A stretch of 64,000 nt of DNA from Camarhynchus parvulus (lineage: Eukaryota; Chordata; Aves; Passeriformes; Thraupidae): contig NC_044590.1 in assembly GCF_901933205.1 (NCBI RefSeq), positions 13,853,501 to 13,917,500 on the forward strand, written 5' to 3'. The notes beneath the pieces were generated by a model. That model made no database searches and was not told where the DNA came from. It worked only from the letters and a program-made list of their open reading frames with translations. Below, in pieces: positions 1 to 13,735 of the stretch. How positions within the stretch are numbered: the stretch's first letter is position 1; the number at the start of each line of letters is the position of its first letter. Made by a program: the position numbers and the translations under genes.

Positions 1-46
1 CTGAACTGCTACCTGATATCCTGTTAGCACCAAGGCATGAAAATCT

Positions 47-104
47 GGACCCATATTCTCCTATGGGAAATGACTGGGCCCATGTTCTCCTATGGGAAAT
101 GACT
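47..104. repeat. 29-bp tandem duplication
   Basis: Two adjacent copies of a unit containing TTCTCCTATGGGAAATGACT (47-75 and 76-104) differ at three positions. Confidence 0.9.
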
Positions 105-3100
105 CTTCAAGTGCTGTGATTCCAGCTCTGCACCTGCTCCTCAGAGTGCAGCTGCTTTAGAGTGTGTGCTGGTGTTGTGATTGTTTCTGGTCTTGAGGGG
201 CAGCAGGTGCTTGTTGCTCACCTTGGTGGGCTGCACAGAGATCCCCACAGTACTTAGTGGCTGGAAGGGGAACAGGAATGGGTCATCTTAATGGAGGGGA
301 AACCTACACTTAGTAGTGGTTTGGGAGTTTTTGTGGTGTGCTCTCTCTCCAGAGTTTCAGGTTGAGCCTTCTTGTTTGCTCAGTTTGTCTTCTTGCTCCC
401 TGGTACCCTCAGGGAGCCAGCAGGTCAACATCCCTCATCCAGGGGAATGCCAGTGGGACATGGCAGGACAAAGTCTGACTGAAACCTGCCACAGCCAAAC
501 TGAGAGCTTCCACACTGCAGAAGCAATTATTGTTCCTTGGCATTGCTCTTTGCACTTTATGGCTCTTAGACCTAACAGTAACTAAGGATTGTCTGACCCT
601 TACAGAGAATATACTGTTTGTGGGGAAATCTAAATAACTTGAGGGTTTTGAAACTCCTGGCATCTGGTGTGCAAGAGCCAAAGCCTAAAGCACAGTGCTT
701 CATTCTTGCAGGGGCTCCTGAATCAGACCATAAAGCTGTTCTCTGCTTAGATTCCTGAGAGCGTTATTCCTCTGATAACAGCCTGGATGAGGAAGTGCAG
801 GATCATTTGCTCACAAGAAGCCCTCTCTAGCTTTAGAGAGTGCTGTTGTGCCTTCCTCTGTGTTCAGAGTGCTCCCTGTATTGGGGAGGTGGGGCACAGG
901 TGTCCTGGGATGCAGCTGAAGGAAGAAAAGGCAGCCTGCTAAGGCAAGGCTTCCAGCCGTCATGTGAATTCATACCCTGTTAAAATTTCCCCTAAATCAT
1001 GTTTGTATTACAAAATCACAGCAGAAGTGAGCAGAGAGAAAGCTCAGACTGAAGTCTGTAAGACAATTCCAGAGTGCTGTTAGAGTAGAAGGGGGTACTC
1101 AGTGTGCCAGTCCATTCCTGGCCACTCCCTGGAATGCTGTGTGCATATCTGTGCCTGCAGAGCTGGTGTGCACTGGTGCTCCTGTGGGAGATTTACCAGC
1201 TTGGCCAAAACTCCCAGCAGAGTTGTATGGAGATGTTTCCTTCAGCAGTGCCATAGCACTGAACTGTGTCCCTGAGTTCTGAACAGGGAGCTCTTCTGAA
1301 ACCCTCCAGCTGAACAGTCCTGGGGGAGACTCTGTTGTGCCAGGCACACGTCCTGCCAGACAGCAGCCTGAGAGGCTGTGCTGGATTTGGGATGTCATCC
1401 TGGCTTTCAGGACAGCTGGTACTTAACCTAACACAGTACTGATATTTGTATTGTAAATTGGAGCATGCTTGGTTGGGTTCCAGACCTAGAGAAACCAGAA
1501 GTTGCCTGGATCTTCTGTCCTGCATGAGTGGGATGTTAACAGAGCTCAGACCTGAGCCCCCCATGGCCCCCCAGTGGGGTGGGGCTGTGTGTCCATCTGG
1601 CACCTGGGCGTGGGCAGGGGCTGCTCAGCACTGAGGGGAGTCAGGTGCAGGTGGGAGCAAAAGGGCCCTGGCTCTGCTGTTCCCAGCTCTGCTGCTGTCC
1701 CTGTGGCTGTGACACCGTGTGGCAGTGCAGAGCGCAAGCACAGTTTTTATGTTCAGTATTGTGCACCCTAATCCTGGGCTATTTTTTCCATTTTTCCTTT
1801 GAGCTCAGCAGTTCTGGCTGCTGTCCTCTGTCCATGGATGCCATCACAGGAATGCTGGCTGTGTTACCTTGTGCAGAACACCTGTGTTGGTGCTGGAGCC
1901 CTGCCAGCACTGCCTGCCTGCTGGGAGCTGCCAGGCCAGACACATCCTCCTGCAGTCAGGACGCTGTGCTGGCACCAGTTGTGGTGGCCTGCTGTGGCTG
2001 AGGTGACTCACTGCTGTCACACCCTGTCCCCATGGATAAGGCATTCCTGCTACAGGGAGAAGGAGGCCCAGCTTCCACCAGGCTCTAGAGCAGCTGAGTC
2101 AGACATCTTGCCAATTAATGTAATTAGCAATTAGCTGAGGAAATACCTCCTGTAACTGTCTCCTCAGTTGTGTCTGTAAGTGGCCAGAGTAGGAGGGAAC
2201 AGTCCTGTGGTACCCAAGAGAGGTGGCACCTCACACATTTTCCCAGGCATGTTACAGCAAAGCTGCTGACATTGCAGTCCATGGAAATTTCCTGATGGAG
2301 ATGATGCAAACTGCTGTGAGCTTGCAGTGAAATAACCCTGCAAGTGCTCTGCTGCTCCCTCCAAGCCTACTCACATCCATGTTCCCACAATTAGATAACT
2401 GGCCACGCATCTGTTTACAAAGCAGTATCCAAAATAATGTGTTGCTGTTCTGTTTCCTCAGCTGGGCTCTGTGTCATGGTTACAGCCAAAGACAAGTATT
2501 GAATCTCTTGCTAAAAGGGGGTTGTTGGGTTTTTTTTTTCCTGTGGCTGCTTTAATGCAGAGCTGTCTTCCCCATCTCAAGCCTTGGGCTCGTAGGTATG
2601 AAGCTTGTCTGCTGTCATCTCATAGGCATCCTGTGTGTGCTGCATGTCTGGGACAGGAATAGGAACGCCCCTGAGAACAGGGTTCGTTGGTGTGATGGCT
2701 GCTGGGGGCACTAGCCATAGCATCTGGAGAATGGCCGCTGTGGGAAGGGCTGGCAAAGCTGCTCGGCCTCCCTGAAAGGCCTCAAGAGGCTAATCCCAGA
2801 GCAGCTGGCTCCTCCAGTGGGTTTGGGACGCTCCTGGAGCAGGTGGAGTCCCACCCAGCAGCAGTGTGGGGGCCCTGTGGGGCAGTGGCTGCTGGCCAGC
2901 AGGTCTTTGGGCCCCACACGTTTCTGGGGCGCACCAGCCCCCTCTGACTGGGGTCCAGGATCTGCCAGCTCTTCACTGGCTCTGTGCCATTGGAAACAAG
3001 AGAAGTCAGATGTGAAAATTAATGCTCTTATTCACTGATGTCCCACTTCTTTGCCTCCTTCAGTTTACTATTAATTTATCTTCAAAAGCATTTGTGGCTG

Positions 3101-6100
3101 TTTTTGGCCTTGGAAAGGATGTTGGATAAAGGACTTTTTTCACTTGCTATCACATAGTGACAGAGCTGAGAGCAGACTTTTTTAGGTGTATTGAGGAGGA
3201 CAGTTATTCCTGCAGTGTGAGCTCCAGGTCTCCAGTAGCCTGGGCTGCAGAGAGAGTTTAAGCCCTCTCTCTTTCCAGCACTGGACTTCTCCCTGCTGGA
3301 TCAGTCTCTTGCTGACAGCAAGTTCACAGTGTTGGTCCTGCCTGGCTGCCAGAGCCCTACCAAGGAATTGTGTGGTGGAGTCATCCTGTTGCACTGCCCT
3401 TCATCTTCAGTCAGTATCTGCTGTGTCTGTCTTGAGGCTTCTGACGGGGCCCAGATCCAAGAAACTTGACTGGGCAGCTCTTCCTCTGAAACTGGGCCTC
3501 TGCTACATAAACAACCCCGATGTTTCCTTGAAAGTGCTTTCCAGGAAAATGTAGCAGCAGGGATACAGTGGGTTTGTTTCCCAGTGTGTTGTCCCAGACA
3601 TTAGAAGTGACCCCAAGTCCCTGTACAGGTGACACTGGGAGCACTGTGTGTGCTGAGGGTCCTGCCTGGATATGCTCTGTGCTTCCCCCTGCAGTGACGA
3701 GGGCAGAGCAGTGTCCTTCTGTCCTTCCCAGCCATGTGCCCCCACAGTGGCACCATGTTCTGGAGTATTTTGCCATAGGCTGATGGAGGATTCCTCCTGG
3801 CAAACAAACTCCTTGAGCAGGCAGTTGGAGACCTGCTCCTTTCTGCCACCCTCGTATCCCACAAGCTCAGTGCTGCTCCGGGGCTCTGTTGGTGCTCACT
3901 CTTGGGTTATTTTTGGCTAGTGGCTCTTATTTCACAAGGCCACTTCAGGTGAAAGCACTTGCTGGACTCACCCCAAGTAGCTGACACAGTCAGTCTGTCC
4001 TGGGAGGCCACAGGAGCTGTTCTCAGCAATGCCTTGGAGCTGAGCACAGCAGAGGCCGAGCTGGTGGCTGCCCTGGAAAGCCCTGCATCCAAAGATTGGC
4101 ATTTCACTGTTCCTAGGAATTTCATCCTCCAGCTGGTCTGGGGGTTGGACAACTGGCATGACAAGGAGTGGCTGCTTGAATGCAGTAATGCATTCCAAGT
4201 CTAAAATTGTTCCCAGGCCAAGTGTGGGGAGATGGCCAAGTGGAGGAATAACTCCAGCCTTGGGCAATCTTTGCAGTTTGGCTGGGATTTTCAGAGAAGT
4301 ATAGAGATGGGATTTTTCCTGGAGAACTGATAGCACCATCTTTTCCTTGGTGTGTCAGCTCTTGGTAGTCAGGTTTTAGAAATCTTGAGCTGGTTCTTTT
4401 CAAAACCATTTTGGCCTTGCTTGGGTGAGGGGGTGTCTGCAAGGAGCAGTTTGGTTTGTTGCCTCTGTCTGCCCTTGCAGGAGGAACTTGCCCTGTGTGC
4501 TTTGGAGCAGGAGCTGCCTGGGACCTGGGCTGGGAGCAGGGGAGGGGATGGGTATGGACATGGTTAGAAGATCACCAGCCTGCTGAACCTCTCAGTGCCT
4601 TCAAAGGCTGGCACACAGCTCTTGGGCAGACCTGTAACCAAAGCCCCATAAATTCCCGTCTGGAATGTCCCTTGGACTGATGTTTTCTGTTAAACTGAGT
4701 CCAGCAGATCCCACATTTTTGCTGTGGCCCCACTGTGCTTCCTGGTTAGGTCACTTCAGAACTGACAAAGGGGTTTGTTTGGAGCAGGGGCTTTGCATTC
4801 CTGAGAACCCCAGTGCTCCTTGTGGTGCCTGCTGTGGGTGCAGGTGCCTCAGAGCACCTGGAACGTGCTGGGAGGGAGAGCTGAAGATGAGCAGGAATGG
4901 GGACCATTGTGGATAGACTTCTTTCAAGGCTGCTCTTGATCTGTTTAGAGCTCCTTGGACTATGGAATAGCTGGGCTGGTGTGTTTTCCAGCAGGCTCTG
5001 GAGGCCCTTCAGGCTCTGGGAGACCAAGTGAGCACTGTTTTGTGGCAAGGTCCCATTGCTGTGCTCGGGCAAGGAGTGGCTTCTTCCAAAGACACCTCTG
5101 GTTAACTGTCTCTTTCAGGAGCACCCTCAAAACATGATCTGTCTGGATCATTCTCATCACCTTCCTTAAGCCACTCTAAATCACTTGTTACATGTTCCCT
5201 ATCCTGCCATTCACCCTCTACCATCGAGTGCTGAGCCACTGATCAGGAAAAGCCAAAATGCCTCTCTTCACCTGCTGGTTGGTACTTGGTGTTTACAGGT
5301 GAAGGGAGGAAGGAGAAAAGCTTCCTGGGAGGAAGCTTTTTGGAATATCCTGCAGAACACCCTGAGATTTCTGAATTTGGTGTGGATGGTTTTTATTTTG
5401 TAGCTGGAGTTACACAACTGCTAAGTTGAAAGGAGTGGAGGGAGAGGAGATCACTCATTTGGAAACAGGAATAAATATAAGCAAGGTGGGAAATGAAGCC
5501 AAGAAGGCTTTTGGCAATAACTGCCAAGGCAGGAGAATGGTCTGTTCCACAGTGAGCAGGTTCCTGAAAGCAGCAGGGAGTGCTCTGGTGACGTTTAATG
5601 CTGTTGCTGGAGGCTGGGCTTTACTGATAACCCTCCTTGGAAGGCCAGGGAGTCATTGTCACATCCTGAATCCCAGACAGGGGACAGAAGGGAGTCGGTC
5701 CCAGTGCCATGGGAACAGCATGACTAAGCCAGTGCCTTCAGCTGTGTGGCCCAGAACTGAGTCTGTTCACTGGATGTGCTGAGCAGAGCTGGGCTCTGGC
5801 CTCTCCCTTGTGTCCCTTTCCCAGCAAAGTCTCAGATCCTTGGCATTCTTTCATGGCAGGTTCTGCAGGCTGGAGGGGCCGGGGTGTGGGCAAACAGGTC
5901 CTGCACCCCTGAATCCAGACCTGCTACCCATACTTGTGGCTAAGTGGTGGTCTGGGCTCTGAACTTGAAAGCTTCTGGTGACTCTTGAGGCCTGTGAACC
6001 AGGATTGTGGTGTTTTGGAGCCTGCAGGAAAAGCAGAGCGAGCTGTGAAGATGAGGACCTGGTGGTGGCTGGGAGCTTTGTAGGTCACAGGTGCTGGAGC

Positions 6101-9100
6101 CCCAGACAAGGCTCTGCATGCAGGCCTGGGGTCTGTTGTGCTCTCTGATTTCAGAGCTGGGGTTGCACAGTGGCTCTCCTGTCAATCCTGCTCAATTCCT
6201 GAAATGAGGTGTTCCAGAAAGTGCTGGGTTTGCTCCGGATACCCCCTCCCTTGGGGCATCCATTGTTCGGGGACTGCTTGTGATACTTGAAATTCTCAGG
6301 TACTCAGAGCTGGGGCCTCTTGGCCTCTGGGAGAGCAGTGGCACAGGGGACACATGGCTCTGCTCCTCTGTGTGCCTCTGTCACCAGGGAGGACAGCTCT
6401 GTGCTCTGCAGGGTCCATGGTTAGTTCAGGTGGGAGCCCTGGGCAATCCAAGCAATGAGCCCAGCTTTCCAAAGCTTCCTAGCACCCTACCCAAAGGGGA
6501 TAAAAGGTTGGAATATTTGCTTAATTGCCTGCTCTGGGTCTGAGGACTTCCCTGCCTCTCCAGATCAGACCAGACTGTGCTGCAACAGCTGAACCACTGT
6601 CAAATTTAATGCTAATGGAGAGGGAGCAGCCTGCTACAGTCTTTTCTGTGCTTGTTCATGTGATTTTTTTTAATCTTATGGATAATGCCATGTTAAGCAA
6701 TGAAATAGAATATGGAGTAGCTTTCTCTAACATGCAAAGCTTGTCCTGTGCCTCAGCCAACAGAAGTTTCCCAGCAATTTTGACTTTGATTCTTCACTAT
6801 TAGCATAATGTTGCCACATCTTGGTTTGTACATACTTAAGGGAGGAAATAGCTTCAACTGAATCTGGCTATTAAAGCCTCTTGATGATTGTAGCTTTGAA
6901 GATGTAAATCTTGGGTGCTGGCTGCCTGACAGCCACTGTCCAAGTGGAAAGAGTGTTGACTAAAGGCTGGAATTTTTCACTGTGAGATGAGTCCAGCCTG
7001 ATGCCTTCCCATCTCCCAGGTGCAGTTTGTTCAGTTCTGTCTCCTCAGCTGCTGACACGTCTGCTTTCCCGGCCCCATGGCTACAGGGTGGGGTTTGTTT
7101 TCAGCTTGCAAAGAATCCCTCGTCATCTGGGTGTGGGGAGGGAGGGTTTTTCATAATGTCCTGGGAAAACCACCTCTGCTGCTCCTGGTGGCATCACTAA
7201 ATGCTTGTCCGTGCCTAAAACAGTGGAATATCTTCCTGTGAGCAAGGGAGAGTAGCAGATTTCCTGCATAAAGGTAAAATTTGGGATACAGTAACTGAAA
7301 GCTGTGATAAAAATCCTGATGCTGAACAAAGTGATGGAGAAATTAATTCTTACCTTGAAGGGGGTTTTGTTGGCAGTGATGGTGGCAATTTCTCAGAATT
7401 GTAGGTGGGCTGCAGGATTGTTGGTTACTTATGTTCTCGGGGATGCAGCAATTCCCTGGGAGCCCCATTTGTGCTGGGGAGCTCAGTGATTGCTGCCATC
7501 AGCACAGGCCTGTTCCTGTTATCACACTCTGTGCTGACAAGCTGCTGGCTGCCATCAGTGTTTTCAGCACCCTCTTGGCCAGCTCTTCTGTGAACAGTGT
7601 TTAGTGGCACACTTAAAATGATGGTGACCCCTCCACCCTGCTTCCAGGACTGCCCATAAGTGGGGATGTGCCAATAATGCCTCAGCAGCTGCGCAGTGCT
7701 TGCAAAACCTTCCATGGACCCTGCTGAGGGATTGGCTGTTCCACAGCTTTGGGGGTGATTCTGCTGTTGGAGAGCAACTCCTGTTCCTGGAGCTGTCACA
7801 AAGTCCTGGGCAAAGGCAAAGGGGTTCCTGGTGGGCTGGGGGAGATCCCTGGGCTGAGAGGGAGGCGTGTGGGGAGTCTCAGTGCTGTTCAGCCATGCTG
7901 GCCTGGCACACTCACCTTTCTGAGATGGCAGCACTTGGGACATGGCACTTATTGTTGTGCTCAAGGTGCATCTCTCTGCCTGTGCATGGAGAGCTTGAGA
8001 TGTGTCTCCTGTAGCACGTGAGCAGAGGCTTGGGAGTGACGGGATTTGGGCTTCAGCAATCAGCATAACCTAAAATAGCTTGTTTCAACTGCTGAGCTCT
8101 GACACAGATAAGAAGAGATTCGGTTTGCCATGGTTTCCAGCCATTTCTGGCCATATGGATTTTGACTGGCTGTGACTTTGAGGAGGTGTGTTGAGATTCC
8201 CTGGACTTCTGCAGTGGCAGGGAAGTGAGTTAAAAGCATCCACATATGCCATCCTCCAAGTGATGTGGCAGTGCGTGAAATGATGGTGAAAGGAGAGGAT
8301 ATTTCATGCAGTGCATCACTAGCTGCTGGAACTTTCTTCTGCAGGAGATTCTAGAAACTGCTAGCTTAGAGAAAAACTAACAAGACCTCTCTAATTGCAC
8401 TAAACATGGATGGTTAATGCTGATTCCCTCAGTGCACCTAGGAGTGGCTGCAGTACTGGGTGCATGGAGGATTTGCCATCATTCCTTACATGGACCCTCC
8501 CAAAGCATCCCCTCCTCCCTGCAGTCTGCTGCTTTGCAGAGCAGCTGGAAACCATCCCACGTGGAGGAGGGATAGGGGAGCAGCCTGTGACCTGGTGGCA
8601 CTGGCTAATTCCTGTCTGGTTCACATGTATGCCCTAATTCCATGTCTGTGCTGGATAACCCTGAGCAAACCTTGCAGAAAGGGCAGCATTAAACAGGGAG
8701 AGGGACACAGGGGCTGGTCACTGCTGTGGGACAGGAATCCTGTGGCACCCAGTTCCCTTCCCCTCTCTGCCTGGTTCCATGGTCTGGCATGTCCTAGAGA
8801 CACTCAAGCCTGCAGGGCCCAAACCAGCCCAGACACAAAGCTGCAGAGTGCAGTTGGCAGAACAGACCCTGCAGCTCCAGAGTGACAGAACTGACATTTG
8901 GGGACTGCCACTCAATGTTTTGAAAGTGTTTAAAAGTGTTTAAAAGCAAGGAGGGATGGAGCCTGCCTGCAGTAAGTGCCACTCCTGGGAAATACTCTCT
9001 GGAATGCAATCTCTACATATCTCCAGTTGTGTTTTCCCTCTCCTGTTGTGCTAGCAGGTCCCTCTTGTCTCTGAGCTGCTGGCTGCTGCTGTTAGAGCTG

Positions 9101-12088
9101 CCCTGGGCACTGTGTGCTTGTGCTGCTGCACTGACCACCTGTGTGTGTGCTTGAGTCCCGTGGACACTTCCTTGTGCTGCTGCTGAGCTTCATTTGCCAC
9201 ATCTGGAGGAGATGCTGCAGGCACAGGACCCTGCATCAGGCAGATGAAGCGGATGATGCTTCAGTGCATCAGCAGAAAGGATTGCTCTTGTTGTGACAGC
9301 ACCTTTCAGCACAGCTTGTCTCACTGTCTGAGGAGCTTGTGGCTGACACGTGGTCACTAAGCTGTGCTCCATGTAGGTCTGGTATCTCCTGGGAGTGGTG
9401 GGTGCTGAGCTGCTGGGCAGGCTCTGTGAGGTGCTGTGTGCTCCAGTCTGTCCAGTCCTGCATTCTCTTACCTGCCCCTGGCTGCAGGAAGGTCCATGTG
9501 AAATGTTCCAGTGCCAGGGGCTGATGGAAGTGCCTGCTCTCTCTGGAAATGCTGTGTGCCACGCATGGTTCAGAGCTGAGCCCCTTCCTGATGGCCCTCT
9601 GAAGAGGACTGCTGAGGCTGTTCTGTGCACATGTGCAGGCAGGGTGTCTGCAGGGCTTCCTTGCCTTCTGCAGAGGCAGGAAAAGCAGCAGGGTGGGTTC
9701 TCTCTGTTCCTAGTCCCATGTTCCACTTGTGTGCACAGGGAAGTTCCAACCCCTCCATCCTGACATCCCACTGCTGCAGCCAGGGACCTGCTCCCTCCCC
9801 CTGTGCTGCCAGGGCTCAGGCCAGGGTCAGAGCCCTCTGGAGCTGTGAGTGTGGAGGGCCTGGAGTGAGGAGGAGGAGGAGTCTGTAGCAAACAGGCTGC
9901 TGGGTGATGCAGCAAGTCCTGGGTCTCACAACTTGGTGGCTCCTTAATGCTGTGGGACCCCATTTCTGCATCCTCTGCACAAAGGCCAGCAGGGAGGAAT
10001 GGTGTGGCCTTCAAGCCCACCATTGGGCTCCTGTTTCCTGGAGCTTTGTACTCCTACAAAACCTGCCACGAGATCAGAACTCCACTGGCCGTGCCGCCAT
10101 GGCCTCTGCCCACCATGCTGTGCTGCAGGGTGCCCCTGTGCAGGGCTGTGCCTGGCCACCAGGACTGAGCTCCAGGCCTGCCTGGGTGGGCTCTGGGCTC
10201 CTCTGGCAGCCCTGGCTGTGCTGGAGGAGCCAGGCAGGATGTGGCAGCAGGAGGAGTCACTGGTGGCTCCCTTGTGCCCACCTGGCAGCACAGTGCAGGT
10301 GCTGCGGTGCTGGTGCAGGTCCTGGCTGGGTGCACAGCAGGAGTGTGGTGCTGATCAGAGATGCCAGGGCTCCCACTATCTGTGCTGCTTCACCTCTTCA
10401 GTGTGAAAAGCCTCAGCCCTCATTAGTGAGGGTTTTGAGGGGATCAGCCCGTCCTGAGGCCCAGCACAGAGCAGAGGAGCTGAACTGGTGGAGCATCCCT
10501 TCAGCCCAGCCCCTCTGTGGAAGAAGTGTGTGCCAGCACTAAAGGGGCACTGAGCTGGCAAGGCAGCCATCCCTGGGGATCAGGCACCCCCACCCAGAGA
10601 TGCAGGCAGCTCCTCCTGGCACCGGAGGCTTTTCTCCTCCCACCTGGTGACTCCTTGAGGCAGAATGGTTGGGCTTGGGGGCCTTGCTGGTTGTTGATGA
10701 ACTCACCCCGGGGCAGGGAGAGGCAGGGAATGCTCCTTTGGGCTGCTGCCCTGTGCTGGCTGGGCTGGAGACCTGTCTGAGCCCGCAGGACAGAAGGGAC
10801 ACTTGCTGGATGTGTGGTTGGAGCAGGGTGGAGCTGCTCACCATGGCTTCAACTCGCTTAAAAACCCCTGACAAGGGCTTTGGGGAGGGTGGGGAGAAAT
10901 GGCAGTGTCTCCTGTGGCACACACAGCAGCCCCAGTGTCAGCTGCTGCAGCTGGCTTTGGGAGTGCCTGTGCCTGGCGTCCCCTGCAGCATCTGCTGTGT
11001 CCCTGCTGACTCTGCAGCAGGCTGTGCTGAAAGGAGGGATGGCCAGACCTGTCAGGAGCCAGCAGTGAGGTACCCTGTTTTTAACCCCAGCATTCTTGGG
11101 GTGTGTCTTCTGTTGCTTAATGCTTCTTTTCAATTGGTGACCTTCTACAAGTGGCTTTTTTTATTAAAAAAGCAACCTGCTTTGCCTTCCCAGTGTAATA
11201 GTTCTCAGTATATCAGTGCTTATTATCATTTCTGTGCTCAGGAATTCCAAATTGGAGCATCTCCATGATGCTTAATCATTGAAAAATCCAAAGTCCCTCA
11301 TGTAAAGAGTTTACAGCCCTCAGCCTTTCCTTCTCTGGTGAAATGTTCCCTCCCAAAGTACAGGGGCTGGGTCTCTGATTGGATCTGTGATTGGAGCTGG
11401 CTGCTGGGGCTCATGCAGCCCCTGTGGCTGCCCCAGGCATCCCTGGACACCATGTGGGGTGGCTCTGAGGTGAGCAGGGCTGCAGCTCTCACTGAGGGCA
11501 TCTCAGTCGTGGCTGATCAGGGAGCACAAATGGCTGTACAGAGCATTTTGTGGTGCATTTCTGGATGAAAGCTCTACTGTTGGCCTACAAACACACAGCT
11601 GATGTTCAGAGAGAGCCTTTGCTTCTGCACTTGCTTCTGACTGCAACATTTGAGAGATGCTCCCTTGAGTTTGAAGTCCTTTTTCTGCAGATATGTCCAG
11701 TTCTTTCATGCCAGTGATACACAGGAACGTGCTGTACTTGGAGTGGTCAGGCAAGTGCAGGGCAGTCCCTTTTTCCTGACACCAAGTACCAGATGGATAC
11801 ATGGATGATAAAATCCTGTCCTGCCAGCAGAGCCTTTGGTGTGGGCAGGAGTGCTGTGGCCAGGACCTGAGCAGGAGCAAGGGTAACAAACCTCTGCCCA
11901 TGTGCTCGTGCAGCAGCACCTGGAGGTGTCTCCCAGGGCAGCAAAGACCATTGGCACAGGTCTGCCAGTGCTGGGACAGCCTCTCTGCCTGCTCGGGGAC
12001 GGCTTGCACGAGGCCATTTGCTTAAAGCTAAGAACTTATTTCTCTGTGTAACAAAATGCCAGATTGCTGAAAGGCAGTGTGCAAGCCT

Positions 12089-12184
12089 GGTACCAGCTGT
12101 GCCAGGGGAGCTGCAGTGAGGGTACCAGCTGTGCCAGGGGAGCTGCAGTGTGGGTACCAGCTGTGCCAGGGGAGCTGCAGTGAG
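12089..12184. repeat. 32-bp unit, three tandem copies
   Basis: Units begin at 12089, 12121 and 12153 with GGTACCAGCTGTGCCAGGGG. They are identical except for one base near the end of the middle copy. Confidence 0.95.
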
Positions 12185-13484
12185 GGGCTGGGTGGAGGTT
12201 GCTCCCAGAGGAGCCTCTGTGGGAGCAGGGGTACTCAGGAATGGCATCTCCCCTCTCTGTGCTTTTCCCACCAATGAATTGGTGCTGTTCAGGGGGAAAT
12301 AGCCACTTCCCGTGGGTTAGGAAAAGTGTCAGGAGTGCTGTTCTGAGTGAGGGCTGCTCATCTTCTGTAGCTGCTGGTGGGACCAGCTGCAGTGGTTGGA
12401 GTCACGCCCCTGCATTGGAGGGGCAGGGTGTGACCCCAGCCTGCTGCCCCTCTGTCCCTGCTGCATCCCTGCCCTCTGCTGTGCTCCCTGACCCTGCTGG
12501 GCTTCTCCTGCCTCTGCAGTCCCTGTGGGGTCAGGGTGTCCTGTGGCAGAGGCCTGGACCCAGCTCTCTGTCCTGGGAACAAGAGGATTCCATGGTGGGA
12601 GAAGTGACCAGCCTGCAGTGGTCCCCTTGTCCCAGCTGCCATTCCAGCCATGCCCAAGCACTGCTGCTCTGCCTGAGCTGTGTTGGGGCTGGAAGCTGAG
12701 AATGGGGAGTGTTGAGTTTCTCCTCTGACCTCCTTCAGAAGTACTCAAGGTGTCTGGGCTGGGTTTATGCAGGGCTGTCACAACAGGTGAGAGGGCTCTT
12801 CCCTGGTGCTGCTGCCTGGGAGGAGCTCCTGGGGAATTCTCTGTCCATTTTCTGTTCTCTGACTCACAAGCACACCCTGGCTTGTGTGTGGGCTCTGTGA
12901 CAAGCAGAAGCAGCTGGTGAAGTGTTCATGGTGTTCCTTGGGATCATCTGAGAGTTAAAGGGCTCTGCTGGACTGGTCACTCTGCAGGGCTCCATGGGCA
13001 CCACCACGGAGGTGGCACGTGGTGGCACATGCTCTGGGGAGCTGCTTGTGCCAGGATGCTGCTGCTGTTGGGGTCACCCTGCAGCTGGGAGTGAGGGCTG
13101 GCAGGAGAGCCCACAGCCCTTCCCTGGCTCCCACAGCCCACTCGTGTGTGTCTCTTACTCAGTGTAGTATCAAGGTGAGATTTTTAGTTTTTCAAAGGTC
13201 ACCGCTACTGAGATTCACAAAGGGAAAGCACTGAGGTAGGAGGTATTTATAGCATTTCCATAAACTGCCTCTCTGAACAAATGCAGTCACTTCACTTTGT
13301 TTTCTGGGAGTTGTTTTGTTTCATCACTATAAAACTTCTTTTAAATCTCCTCCAGCTCTCTAAAGACATTCATCCTGTCAGAGCAGGAGGTGGCACTTCA
13401 CAGGCATTTCCCATTGTGTCTAGATGGAAACACGTGGGAGCCATGGGACTTTTCACATGGGCAGATAGTGATAGAACAAGCAGA

Positions 13485-13735
13485 AATTGTTTTACAGAGG
13501 TGAGATTTAGATTAGATATGAGGGGGAAAATTATCCTTGTGAGGGTGCTGTGGCCCTGGCACAGGGTGCCCAGAGCAGCTGTGGCTGCTCCATCCCTGGC
13601 AGTGCCCAAGGCCAGGCTGGACAGGGCTTGGAGCACCCTGGGCTGGTGGAAGGTGTCCCTGCCACGGCAGGGGTAGGAAAAAGATGAGCTTTAAGGTCCC
13701 TCCAACCCAAGCCTCTGTGATTTCTGACTTGTATG
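13485..13735 (+). mobile_element. CR1 LINE 3' end
   Basis: It has the avian CR1 tail order: GAGATTTAGATTAGATAT, the CCCTGGCACAGGGTGCCCAG block, CTGGACAGGGCTTGGAGCA, then TTTAAGGTCCCTCCAACCC and TGTGAT at the end. 5'-truncated and diverged. Confidence 0.85.
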
